Made by a program: the position numbers and the translations under genes. From Roseiarcus sp963696665 (GTDB lineage: Bacteria; Pseudomonadota; Alphaproteobacteria; Rhizobiales; Beijerinckiaceae): a stretch of 64,000 nucleotides of DNA. Positions 37,312 to 45,829 of the stretch are shown in pieces (the stretch's first letter is position 1; the number at the start of each line of letters is the position of its first letter). The stretch lies in assembly GCA_963696665.1 (NCBI GenBank), contig CAVOLE010000030.1:1-64000 (forward strand), written 5' to 3'. Below the pieces are notes generated by a model that worked only from the letters and a program-made list of their open reading frames with translations, made no database searches and was not told the DNA's origin.

Positions 37312-39158
37312 AGACCGAGGACATCAGGAACCTTTTTCTGGCGGGCGCGCTGTCGCTCCTGGTGATGGTCGCCTGGCAATATTTCTACGCCGGTCCTCTG
37401 CAACAGCGCGAGCACCAGGCGCAGACGCAGGCCAACGTGACCTCGCCGGCGGGCGAGGCGCAGCCGAGCGCTGCGCCCGCCGCGCCAGGCGTGGGGCGCC
37501 CTGGGGCTGGGGCCCCGCCGGGCGGCGCTCCGGCTCCGGCCGCGACCCGGGCGGCGGAGACGGTCAGTCAGGCCCTGGCGGCGAGCCCCCGCGTGATCAT
37601 TGACACCCCGAGCATCGGCGGCTCGATCAACCTCAAGGGCGGCAGGATCGACGATATTGTCCTCAGGGGTTATCGCGAGACGGTCGACCCGAAGAGTCCG
37701 AACGTCAGACTGTTCACACCGTCCGGCGCGCCCGACGCCTATTGGGCAGAGACCGGATTTGTAAGCCCGGCCGGGGGCAAGACTCCCAATCTCGACACCC
37801 TCTGGACCGCCGACCGCCAGACGCTAACCCCCTCGCAGCCGGTTACGCTGACCTGGGACAACGGCGAGGGTCTTCTCTTCAAGCGCAAGATCGCGATCGA
37901 CGACAAATACATGTTCACGGTCACGGATTCGGTCGTGAATTCGGGCTCGGCGCCAGCGACGGTGCAGCCCTACGGGCTCGTGCTGCGCCACGGCAGGCCG
38001 AACGTCGCCGGCTACTCGGTGCTGCACGAGGGATTTGAAGGCGTGATCGGCGGCCAGGAGCATGCGCCGACCTACGCCGCCATCGACAAGGCGACCGGCA
38101 AGGTCGAGGCCTACAAGGGCGATGGCGGCTGGCTTGGCTTCACCGACAAATATTGGGGCTCGGCGATCATCCCCGACCAGACCGCTCCGATCGAGGCCCG
38201 CTATTCGGCCAGCGGGACCGTCCAGCCGGTCGACTATCAGGCCGATTTCCTCGGCAAGGAGCACACGGTCGCGCCTGGGGCGACGTTCGAGACCACAACC
38301 CGCCTCTTCGCAGGCGCCAAGGAAGTCTCGACGATCGACGATTACGCCGCCAAGCTTGGCATCAAGAAATTCAATCTGATGATCGATTGGGGCTGGTTCT
38401 ACTTCATTACCCAGCCGATGTACTGGCTGATCGACACGATCTACAAATTCGTCGGCAATTTCGGCCTTGCGATCATGATCGTAACGGTCATGGTCAAGCT
38501 CGCCTTCTTCCCGCTCGCCAACCGCGCATACGGCTCGATGGCGAAGATGAAGAAGATCCAGCCGCAGATCGCGGCGCTCAAGGACCTTTACCCCGACGAC
38601 AAGGTCAAGCAGCAGCAGGAGCAGATGGCGCTGTTCAAGCGCGAGGGCGTCAACCCGGTCGCCGGCTGCCTGCCGATGGTCATCCAGATCCCGGTGTTCT
38701 TCGCGCTCTACAAGGTCATTTTCATCACCATCGAGATGCGGCATGCGCCGTTCTTCGGCTGGATCCGGGACCTCTCCGCGCCCGATCCGACCAATGTGTT
38801 CACCCTGTTCGGCCTGATCCCATGGGATCCGACCGCGCTGCCGGCATTCGGCCATTTCCTCCATCTCGGCATCTGGCCGCTCATCATGGGCTTGTCGATG
38901 TTCTTCCAGATGAAGATAAATCCCGAGCCGACCGATCCGGTTCAGAAGACGATGTTCTCCTGGATGCCGGTCATCTTCACCTTCATGCTCGGCACGTTTC
39001 CGGCGGGCCTCGTCATCTACTGGACCTGGAACAATACGCTGACGGTGATCCAGCAGTCCTACATCATGACCAAGGCGGGCGTGAAGGTTGAGCTCTGGGA
39101 CAACCTCGCCAAGCTGTTCCCCAGGAAGACCAGCCCGGCCAAGACGCCGAGCGTATGA
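37308..39158 (+). CDS. yidC: Membrane protein insertase YidC
   Basis: 616 residues. An N-terminal signal-anchor helix (LFLAGALSLLVMVAWQYFY) is followed by a Pro/Ala-rich linker, a large periplasmic beta domain (SIGGSINLKGGRIDDIVL to about residue 340) and the conserved insertase core (FFITQPMYWLIDTIYKFVGN, MIVTVMVKLAFFPLANRAYGSMAKMKKIQP, GCLPMVIQIPVFFALYKV, WMPVIFTFMLGTFPAGLVIYW). It inserts inner-membrane proteins alone or with SecYEG. It overlaps rnpA upstream and engB downstream by 4 bp each, so translation is coupled. Confidence 0.98.
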   Translation: MKTEDIRNLFLAGALSLLVMVAWQYFYAGPLQQREHQAQTQANVTSPAGEAQPSAAPAAPGVGRPGAGAPPGGAPAPAATRAAETVSQALAASPRVIIDTPSIGGSINLKGGRIDDIVLRGYRETVDPKSPNVRLFTPSGAPDAYWAETGFVSPAGGKTPNLDTLWTADRQTLTPSQPVTLTWDNGEGLLFKRKIAIDDKYMFTVTDSVVNSGSAPATVQPYGLVLRHGRPNVAGYSVLHEGFEGVIGGQEHAPTYAAIDKATGKVEAYKGDGGWLGFTDKYWGSAIIPDQTAPIEARYSASGTVQPVDYQADFLGKEHTVAPGATFETTTRLFAGAKEVSTIDDYAAKLGIKKFNLMIDWGWFYFITQPMYWLIDTIYKFVGNFGLAIMIVTVMVKLAFFPLANRAYGSMAKMKKIQPQIAALKDLYPDDKVKQQQEQMALFKREGVNPVAGCLPMVIQIPVFFALYKVIFITIEMRHAPFFGWIRDLSAPDPTNVFTLFGLIPWDPTALPAFGHFLHLGIWPLIMGLSMFFQMKINPEPTDPVQKTMFSWMPVIFTFMLGTFPAGLVIYWTWNNTLTVIQQSYIMTKAGVKVELWDNLAKLFPRKTSPAKTPSV

Positions 39159-39817
39159 GCGAAGCGACGGTCGCGCCCGACTGGACCGAGGCCGGGCGCA
39201 AACTGTTCGCTGGTCCCTGCGAATTCATCTTCGCCGCCGCGCGTTCTGATGGCTTGCCGCCAATTGGCGCGCCCGAGTTCGCTTTCGCCGGCCGCTCCAA
39301 CGTCGGCAAGTCCTCGCTCATCAATGCCCTCACCGGTCGGACCGCGCTCGCGCGCACCTCGCGCACGCCGGGCCGCACCCAGGAGCTCATTTTCTTCGAT
39401 CTCAACGGCAAGGCGCGTCTGGTCGACATGCCGGGCTATGGCTACGCGGCGGTGGCGAAATCGAAGTCCGCGTCCTGGGGCGAGCTCGCGCGCGACTATC
39501 TGCGGGGCCGTCCGTCGCTCGCCCGCGTATTCGTGCTCGTCGATGGCCGGCATGGCCTGAAAGAGAGCGATCACGAGACGATGCGCGCGCTCGACGCGGC
39601 CGCGGTGTCGTATGCTGTCGTCTTGACCAAGGGCGACGAAGTGAAAGCCGCCGACCGCGACGCCCGCATCGCGGCCACGCTCGAGGGCCTGCGCAAACAC
39701 GTCGCCGCCTATCCGGAAGTGCTCATGACCTCGGCGCGCACGGGCGACGGCGTCGCCGACTTGCGCGCGCATATCGCGCGGCTCCTGGCCGAGCGGGGCG
39801 GCGGCGCGGCTCTGTAG
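39155..39817 (+). CDS. engB: Ribosome biogenesis GTPase YsxC/EngB
   Basis: 220 residues with the full GTPase set: G1 AGRSNVGKSSLINAL, G2 TSRTPGRTQ, G3 VDMPGYGYA, G4 LTKGDEVK and G5 TSARTGDGV. It assists assembly of the large ribosomal subunit. The start overlaps the yidC stop (ATGA). The stop codon TAG at 39815-39817 lies inside a palindromic repeat that begins at 39811, so the last codon and stop are supplied by that element. Confidence 0.97.
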   Translation: MSEATVAPDWTEAGRKLFAGPCEFIFAAARSDGLPPIGAPEFAFAGRSNVGKSSLINALTGRTALARTSRTPGRTQELIFFDLNGKARLVDMPGYGYAAVAKSKSASWGELARDYLRGRPSLARVFVLVDGRHGLKESDHETMRALDAAAVSYAVVLTKGDEVKAADRDARIAATLEGLRKHVAAYPEVLMTSARTGDGVADLRAHIARLLAERGGGAAL

Positions 39818-39856
39818 CCGCGGTCGCTGACCGCGGCGGCCGATCGCGTCTACAGA
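39811..39856. repeat. Palindromic repeat C, copy 2 (TCTGTAG...CTACAGA)
   Basis: Outer arms TCTGTAG (39811-39817) and CTACAGA (39850-39856); inner perfect hairpin CCGCGGTC-GCT-GACCGCGG (39818-39836). The left arm holds the stop codon of engB. The right arm, read on the minus strand, holds the stop codon of the convergent epoxide hydrolase. It shares ends with copies at 20399 and 43870. It may also work as a bidirectional 3' hairpin. Confidence 0.85.
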
Positions 39857-41007
39857 CGCTCCCTGAGCGAGCGATAGAAAGCGCGCACATCCTCCGCGAG
39901 GGCGTCGGGCTGCTCCATCGCGGCGAAATGCCCGCCCCCCTTCTTCATCACCGTCCAGCGGCGAATGTTGGTGAACATCGGCTCGGCCAGCGAGCGCGGC
40001 GGATGCAGGATCTCGCGCGGGAATTCAGCGTAAGCCGTCGGCGCGGTGACGGCTGCGCCTTCGGGGATCATCCAGGGCCGATGCATGCGGAAATAATAAG
40101 TGTAGAACGACGATCCGATCGCGCCGGTGAACCAGTAGAAGCTGATGTTGGCGAGCATCTGATCGCGGGTGAAGACGCTCTCGACATCGCCGTTGCAGTC
40201 GGACCAGGCGCGGAATTTCTCCACAATCCACGCCGCAAGCCCCGCCGGAGAATCGGTCAGGCCAAAGCTCAGGGTTTGCGGGCGGGTGCCTTAAATCGCC
40301 CCATATGCGGCATCCTCCTTGAGCCAATGGTTGAGCTCTTTGAGAAAAACTTGCTGCTCGGGAGTCGGATTCTTGATCCTGTCCGGCTCGCGGCGGACGG
40401 CTAGAAAATTGACGTGAATGCCGATCAGCTTGTCCGCATGCGCGTAGCCCATCCGTGCGGCGGTGATGCCGCCCCAATCGCCGCCCTGCACGGCGAAGCT
40501 TTTGTAGCCAAGCGTGTCCGTCATGAGATCGGCGAAACAATCCGCGATCTCCTCGACGCCGAACCTCTTCTGCCCGGGCCGGAACGAGAGCCCATAGCCC
40601 GGCAGCGACGGCGCGACGACGGTGAAGGCGTCGGCCGGATCGCCGCCGAAGCTCGCGGGATCGGTCAAGCGCGGAATGAAATCCAGGAACTCGAACACGG
40701 ACCCCGGCCAACCGTGCATCAACAAGAGCGGCGTCGGGTCATGCCCCTTGCCCGGCACATGCAAGAAGTGCAGGTCATAGTCGGGCCGCGTCAGCTTGAA
40801 TTGCGGGAAGGCGTTGAGGCGCGCCTCCTGCGCGCGCCAATCGAAGCGATCGCGCCAGTATTCGACAAGACCGCGGAGATAGTCGACGCTCGTCCCGTAG
40901 GCCCAAGGCTCGCCCGGCGCACAATCGGGAAAACGCGTGCGCGCGAGCCGCTCCCGCAGGTTGGCGATATCGCTATCTGGGACATGCAATGTGAATGGCT
41001 GCGGCAT
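39850..41007 (-). pseudogene. Epoxide hydrolase (alpha/beta hydrolase), in-frame nonsense codon
   Basis: 386 codons, normal length. It has the EHN domain start (MPQPFTLHVPDSDIANLRER), the oxyanion segment LLMHGWPGSVFEFLDF, the nucleophile elbow QGGDWGG (Asp nucleophile) and the C-terminal His region KKGGGHFAAMEQPD. ATG 41007 has GGGAG upstream; the longer frame to 41322 is not needed. A TAA at 40291-40293 (coding strand) interrupts the frame between DAAYGAI and GTRPQTLSFG, where relatives have Gln. Both halves stay in one frame, so a CAA-to-TAA change would explain it. The truncated product would lack the catalytic His. Confidence 0.88.
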
Positions 41008-41135
41008 CGGCTGCTCCCTCACTATCCTCACGTTGCGCTCGCGATCCTCGAATGGACGCGGTTCACAGTCAAACGCGAGCCTACCAACGCGATGGGCGGA
41101 TTGACCCACTTCAGCCTGCAGGCGATGGTCGCGCC

Positions 41136-41765
41136 ATGCAGACCCACTATAATAGTTTAGCCGGTAGCGAAGTGGGGCGGATCGCGGCGCTGAGCGACGG
41201 CCTGTTCGCCATCGCGGCGACCATACTGGTCCTCGACTTTCATACGCCTGAGCCGGCTGAGATTCACTCGGAGGCCGAACTCCTCCGCGCGCTCGTCGCT
41301 TCGGCGCCGAGGCTCCTGCCATGGCTCTTGAGTCTGTTGACGCTCGGCATTTTCTGGCTCGGCCAGCAGACGCAGCTCAACCAGCTCGAACGTTCGAACC
41401 GCGAACTCACCTGGCTGCATTTCCTTTTCCTCGCCGTCGTCACCGTGCTGCCTTTCTCGACCAGGCTTCTGGGCGACTTCCTGACCTTCCGCACCGCGTT
41501 TCTAGTCTATTGGGTCAATATCGTTCTTCTCGGCGCGTGCCTCTACGCCGCATGGTCATATGCCGAATGGGCGAGGCTCATTCGAGAGGAGGCGCGCGGG
41601 GAGATCTCGCGGGCGGTCAAGCGGCGCATCGTTGTGGCGCAGTCGCTCTACGCGATCGGCGCGCTCGCCGGCCTCGTCAATGTGACGCTCGGCATCACGC
41701 TGATCCTGCTCATCCAACTCAATTATGCGATCGGGCCGAGGCTGCCCGTTCTCTCGCGCCTTTGA
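41136..41765 (+). CDS. TMEM175-family (DUF1211) potassium channel-like protein
   Basis: 209 residues with about six membrane helices. The signature RIAALSDGLFAIAATILVLDF in the first helix is the TMEM175 pore motif. Later helices are LPWLLSLLTLGIFWLG, HFLFLAVVTVLPFSTRLL, FLVYWVNIVLLGACLYAAW and a last one near IAALAGLVNV-like residues. It probably forms a K+-permeable channel in the inner membrane. The ATG at 41136 puts the motif near the N-terminus; the upstream frame from 40995 overlaps the hydrolase start region and is non-conserved. It is divergent from the epoxide hydrolase. Confidence 0.85.
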   Translation: MQTHYNSLAGSEVGRIAALSDGLFAIAATILVLDFHTPEPAEIHSEAELLRALVASAPRLLPWLLSLLTLGIFWLGQQTQLNQLERSNRELTWLHFLFLAVVTVLPFSTRLLGDFLTFRTAFLVYWVNIVLLGACLYAAWSYAEWARLIREEARGEISRAVKRRIVVAQSLYAIGALAGLVNVTLGITLILLIQLNYAIGPRLPVLSRL

Positions 41766-41985
41766 TGCGACAGTGCCGGGGGCCGCTCAAAGGCGACGCC
41801 CAGGCCCCGAGCCGGATGAAACTTGAGAAGTTGAAGGTCTCAAATTTTCACAAATACGTTGTCATAAAGCCATAATTTCGTCGTAATCGCCAGAATGGCG
41901 CAAGTGTGATCCAAGAGCGACCGAAGCCTCCGCGCCGCGAGGGGGTGGCGAATGTCGCCAAATGCATATGCCGGAGGAGACGCAT

Positions 41986-42504
41986 ATGAGCATGCAATCC
42001 GCTCTTATCGGCCTGTCGATCGGATCCGTGATCGGGGTGGCCGCAATTTTGCCGAGCGTTACCGAAGCCCAAGACGCGAGGGTAAAGACGGCTATGGAAC
42101 TCTTGCAATCGATGGCTGGCAAACTCGGGGCGCCAAAAGTAGAGGGAACCGATACGGTCGCCGCCAAGCAAGTTCCGGCCATCTATTTCGGCTCGACAAA
42201 GATGAACAACAGTTTTGACTTGGTTGACGCCGTAGTGAAACAGGCCGGTGGGACCGCCACCATCTTCGTGAAAAATGGCGACGAGTACGTCCGCGTGGCC
42301 ACGAATGTGAAGAAGGATGATGGTTCGCGAGCCGTGGGCACCATTCTGGATCCAAAAGGGAAGGCGATCGCTTCGATCCAGAAGAACGAACCGTTCTACG
42401 GAGAAGTGGATATCCTCGGCAAGCCTTACATTACGGGCTACGACCCCATACGAGATCAAACAAAGAATGTGATTGGCATCTACTACGTGGGATACCAAAA
42501 ATAG
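41986..42504 (+). CDS. Stand-alone periplasmic Cache-domain protein
   Basis: 172 residues. ATG 41986 follows GGAGGAG and opens an export signal (ALIGLSIGSVIGVAAILPSVTEAQ). The rest is one Cache_3-like sensor domain: ATIFVKNGDEYVRVATNVKK, DGSRAVGTILDPKGKA and EVDILGKPYITGYDPIRDQ, with a final IGIYYVGYQ. Such domains are normally the extracellular part of chemoreceptors or histidine kinases. Here there is no membrane or signalling part, so it may bind a ligand for a separate receptor. The gene stands alone. Confidence 0.8.
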   Translation: MSMQSALIGLSIGSVIGVAAILPSVTEAQDARVKTAMELLQSMAGKLGAPKVEGTDTVAAKQVPAIYFGSTKMNNSFDLVDAVVKQAGGTATIFVKNGDEYVRVATNVKKDDGSRAVGTILDPKGKAIASIQKNEPFYGEVDILGKPYITGYDPIRDQTKNVIGIYYVGYQK

Positions 42505-42629
42505 ACTGAGGGTTCCGGGTTTGAGTGAGAGCAAACGGCAGAAAGCCGAACTCTCGTCGCCCTACGACTGAGTGCGCGGATAGGGGCGAGGGGGCCGGGC
42601 GTCCCGGCCTTCGCCCGTTCGATCCGCGT

Positions 42630-43808
42630 TCAGCCCTCGAACGGCAACCCGGCATATTGCTCGGCGACGACCGCCGCAGCGTGCTTGGATCGCAGCAGAT
42701 GATCAAATTCGCTGAGCTTGATCCGGGTCTCGAAGGCGTCATCGTCGGGGAAGACGTGCAGCAATTTGGTCAGCCACCACGAGAAACGCTCGGACGCCCA
42801 GACGCGTCTCAGCGCCATATTCGAATAATTTTCGAGATAGTGGTCGTCGCCGCTTGAGAAATGAGCTGCAAACGCGCGCTGCAGATAGAAGACGTCCGAG
42901 ATCGCGAGGTTGAGGCCTTTCGCACCGGTCGGCGGGACGATATGCGCCGCGTCGCCAGCGAGAAACAGGTGGCCGTATCGCATCGGTTCGGCGACGAAGC
43001 TGCGCAACGGCGCAATCGACTTTTCGATCGACGGCCCGGTCACGATCTTGCGCGCGATGTCGTCCGGAAATCGGCGTCTGAGCTCGTCCCAGAATCTCCC
43101 GTCCGGCCAGTCCTCGATCCGTGTGTCGAGCCCGCACTGGATGTAGTAGCGGCTCAGCATCGGATTGCGCAGCGAGGCGAGCGCAAAGCCCCGTTCGTGC
43201 CGGGCGTAGATGACTTCCCCGACTGGAGGCGTCTCCGACATGATGCCGAGCCAGCCGAACGGATAGGCGCGTTCGAAGATCTTGAGCACAGTTTTCGGAA
43301 TGCTTTGCCGCGATACGCCGTGGAATCCGTCGCAGCCTGCGATGAAATCGCACTCGAGCGTCTCGGCAACGCCGCCCTTCTCATAAGTCACCTTGGGCGC
43401 GGATGTGGTCAGATCGTGGAGCTGGACGTTCTCCGCCTCTTCAACGATGCGTCCGTCGTCGCGCTCCCGGATTCGGTACAGTTCCTCGGTGATCGCCGTC
43501 TGTCCGTGCGACCACATCGGCCTGCCGGCGTGGGTCTTGGTGTCGATCAGAAATGGCTCGCGATCCTGCCAGACGATGAAGCTGCCGTCATGCGCATGGC
43601 CTTCGCGGTCCATCCGCTCGCCCGCGCCCGACTCGCGCAGCACCTGAACGGAGCCGAATTCGAGCACGCCGGCGCGAATGCGTTTCAGCACATAGGCTTT
43701 CGTCTGCCGCTCGATCACGACGCTGTCAATTCCATGGCCATGCAGCAGATGCGAGAGAAGCAGGCCAGCTGGACCGCCGCCTATGATCGCGACCTGAGTG
43801 CGGCGCAA
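42630..43808 (-). CDS. pobA: 4-hydroxybenzoate 3-monooxygenase
   Basis: 392 residues, the standard PobA length. It converts 4-hydroxybenzoate to protocatechuate with FAD, NADPH and O2. Motifs are the dinucleotide fold VAIIGGGPAGLLLSHLL, the RAGVLE segment, the substrate-region SHGQTAITEELY, the DG motif FIAGCDGFHGVSRQ and the GD motif LFLAGDAAHIVPPTGAKGLN. No pca genes or PobR regulator are adjacent, so the rest of the protocatechuate pathway must be elsewhere. It is on the minus strand, convergent with the Cache gene. Confidence 0.95.
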   Translation of the reverse strand: MRRTQVAIIGGGPAGLLLSHLLHGHGIDSVVIERQTKAYVLKRIRAGVLEFGSVQVLRESGAGERMDREGHAHDGSFIVWQDREPFLIDTKTHAGRPMWSHGQTAITEELYRIRERDDGRIVEEAENVQLHDLTTSAPKVTYEKGGVAETLECDFIAGCDGFHGVSRQSIPKTVLKIFERAYPFGWLGIMSETPPVGEVIYARHERGFALASLRNPMLSRYYIQCGLDTRIEDWPDGRFWDELRRRFPDDIARKIVTGPSIEKSIAPLRSFVAEPMRYGHLFLAGDAAHIVPPTGAKGLNLAISDVFYLQRAFAAHFSSGDDHYLENYSNMALRRVWASERFSWWLTKLLHVFPDDDAFETRIKLSEFDHLLRSKHAAAVVAEQYAGLPFEG

Positions 43809-43869
43809 TGCTTACCCTCCCTCGCCGCGGTGAGATGCGGCCGATTACCGTAGCCTCGCTCGGTGAGCG

Positions 43870-43940
43870 CGGCCAGACGCGGTCCATAGGGCGTCCAGAA
43901 GGACGCCCGTCTGTCGACGGGCTACGGACCGCGTCTACAA
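43870..43940. repeat. Palindromic repeat C, copy 3
   Basis: Nested inverted repeat: outer GACGCGGTCC/GGACCGCGTC, inner GGGCGTCC-AGAA-GGACGCCC. Read on the minus strand it begins TTGTAGACGCGGTCCGTAG, nearly the same as copy 1. The TAG at 43935-43937 is the stop codon of the AarF/UbiB kinase gene. Confidence 0.85.
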
Positions 43941-45338
43941 CTCGAGCGACGACGCGCGCCTCTCGGCGGGCGCGCCGGCCGTAGGAAGCCCCACCGCCTC
44001 AAGCGCTCCGGCCTGCCGGCGCGCGAGCGCGTCCTCGTCGAAGCCGGCGATCGCGTCCTCATACATGCGATGAAAGTTTAGCCGCGCGCCAAGGCGTAAG
44101 AAAGCGCTGCCGATGCCGATCGTCGCCCGCTCGAGAAACACGAATTCCCGCGGCACAGGCAGGCCGCCTCCCTCGGCCTTCAAGGCGCGCATCACCTGGC
44201 CGATCTCACGGCGGCCGTATTCCGAGGGTTTCACGCCGTCCGCCGCTGTGCGCACGCGATCGTCGAGGATGGGCCCGCAGAGAAACCGGGCCCAGATGTT
44301 CATGGCTTCAAGCGCCCCGGGGCTCAGGCCAGAGAAGCCCCACATCTCGTAAGCTTGCGCGATGCGCGCCTGGTCGCCGGCTTTGAACCCCCGATAAAGC
44401 TCGACCACGCCATGCACGAATCGCGGCGGGAAGATGCGCACGCAGCCATAGTCGAAGAGATTGACGCCATCGACATGGCCCTCGCCGCCCGAGCGCACAA
44501 AAGTGTAATTGCCGAGATGCGGATCGCCGTGAATGACGCCATAGCGCAAGAACGGGCGCCACCACGCCTCGAACAGGCCGACGGCGATCGCGTCGCGCGC
44601 TTCCTGCGGCGCGGCCTCGAAGGCGGCGAGCGGCTCGCCGTCGAGCCATTGCATCGTCAAGAGGCGCCGCGTCGACAGACTCTCCTCGACCCGCGGCACG
44701 CGCACGAAAGGGCGGTCGGCGAGCATGACCCGATAGAGCCGGGCGATCTTCGCCTCGCGCTGGTAGTCGAGTTCCTCACGCACCCGCTCTCGGATCTCGC
44801 GCGCGATCTCGCGCGTGTCGATGGCCGCGCTCGCGCGCCGATGCAGCGAGAACAAGAGGTCGAGGTTCGAGAGGTCGGTCTCCACCGCCGAAGCCATGTC
44901 CGGATATTGCAGCTTGCAGGCGAGCGCCTCGCCGCTGAGGCTCAGAGCGCGATGCACCTGGCCGAGCGATGCGGCGGCCGCGGGCTTGAAGTCGAATTCG
45001 GCGAAGCGCTCGCGCCAATTTGGCCCAAGTTCGGCCTGCATGCGGCGGCGCACGAACGAGGCCCCCATCGGCGGCGCCTGCGACTGGAGCTTCGTCAATT
45101 CGGCGGCGAAATCCGCCGGGACCGCATCAGGGATGGTCGTCAGCATTTGCGCGACCTTCATCAGCGGGCCCTTCATCGAGCCCAAGGCGGAAGCGAGCGC
45201 CCTGGCGTCTGTCTCGCGCCCACCCCCGCGCAGGCGATTTACGCCCACGCGCGCGGCGAGCGCGCCGGCGTTGACGCCGAGACGCGCATAGCGGGTCGCC
45301 CGCGCGCTCAGGCGATTGGCTTCGTTGTCATGGTCCAA
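43935..45338 (-). CDS. AarF/ABC1/UbiB atypical kinase family protein
   Basis: 467 residues. ABC1 signatures are KVAQMLTTIPD (KxGQ-like), AAASLGQVHRA, ALACKLQYPDM, EREIREELDYQREA-like LDYQREAKIARLY, MQWLDGEPL, and the metal/catalytic segment VIHGDPHLGNYTF with NLFDYGCVRIF. UbiB-like proteins support ubiquinone biosynthesis or lipid-linked processes; UbiB itself usually has C-terminal membrane helices, which I do not see. It is therefore nearer the soluble ABC1 group. The stop codon is contributed by a palindromic repeat. Confidence 0.9.
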   Translation of the reverse strand: MDHDNEANRLSARATRYARLGVNAGALAARVGVNRLRGGGRETDARALASALGSMKGPLMKVAQMLTTIPDAVPADFAAELTKLQSQAPPMGASFVRRRMQAELGPNWRERFAEFDFKPAAAASLGQVHRALSLSGEALACKLQYPDMASAVETDLSNLDLLFSLHRRASAAIDTREIAREIRERVREELDYQREAKIARLYRVMLADRPFVRVPRVEESLSTRRLLTMQWLDGEPLAAFEAAPQEARDAIAVGLFEAWWRPFLRYGVIHGDPHLGNYTFVRSGGEGHVDGVNLFDYGCVRIFPPRFVHGVVELYRGFKAGDQARIAQAYEMWGFSGLSPGALEAMNIWARFLCGPILDDRVRTAADGVKPSEYGRREIGQVMRALKAEGGGLPVPREFVFLERATIGIGSAFLRLGARLNFHRMYEDAIAGFDEDALARRQAGALEAVGLPTAGAPAERRASSLEL

Positions 45339-45508
45339 ACGCGGGATTCCCGTATGATCGCTTCGGCAAGGGATGGAATATAGGTCGCGCGCCGATCAAT
45401 TTCAGCCGCCTCTCGAGACGGCTCGGCGAAATGGCAATTTTTTCCAAGAGCCCCGTCTTGAGTTCCGCTTCGCCCGACAAGTCGCGGACGACGGGAGAGG
45501 AGGACAAG

Positions 45509-45826
45509 ATGATTTTGCGCTTATGGCGCGGCTGGACGAACGTGGAGAACGCCGACCGCTACGAGGAGCTTATCAGGGCGACGATCTTCCCCGGCATTCT
45601 CGGAAAGGCAATCGCGGGATTGGAAGATCTCGAGCTTTTCCGCCGCCCGCTCGAGGCCGAGGTCGAGTTCATGACGCTGATGCGCTTCGCGTCATGGGAT
45701 GCGGTGAAAGCCTTCGCTGGTCCGAACTGGGAAGTCTCGGTCGTGCCGCCGGCCGCACGCGCCGTGCTGGCGCGCTTTGATGAAAAGGCGGCGCACTACG
45801 AGCGGCGTGCCGGGGCCGACGACTGA
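45509..45826 (+). CDS. Antibiotic biosynthesis monooxygenase-like (dimeric alpha-beta barrel) protein
   Basis: 105 residues from ATG 45509, preceded by GGGAGAGGAGG. The fold markers are ILRLWRGWTNVENADRYEEL, LEDLELFRRPLEAEVEFMTLMRF and WEVSVVPPAARAVLARFD. It is a small ferredoxin-like fold protein with no assigned substrate. The stop is 3 bp before the convergent pepF stop. The in-frame ATG at 45431 gives a non-conserved extension. Confidence 0.75.
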   Translation: MILRLWRGWTNVENADRYEELIRATIFPGILGKAIAGLEDLELFRRPLEAEVEFMTLMRFASWDAVKAFAGPNWEVSVVPPAARAVLARFDEKAAHYERRAGADD

Positions 45827-45829
45827 CTT

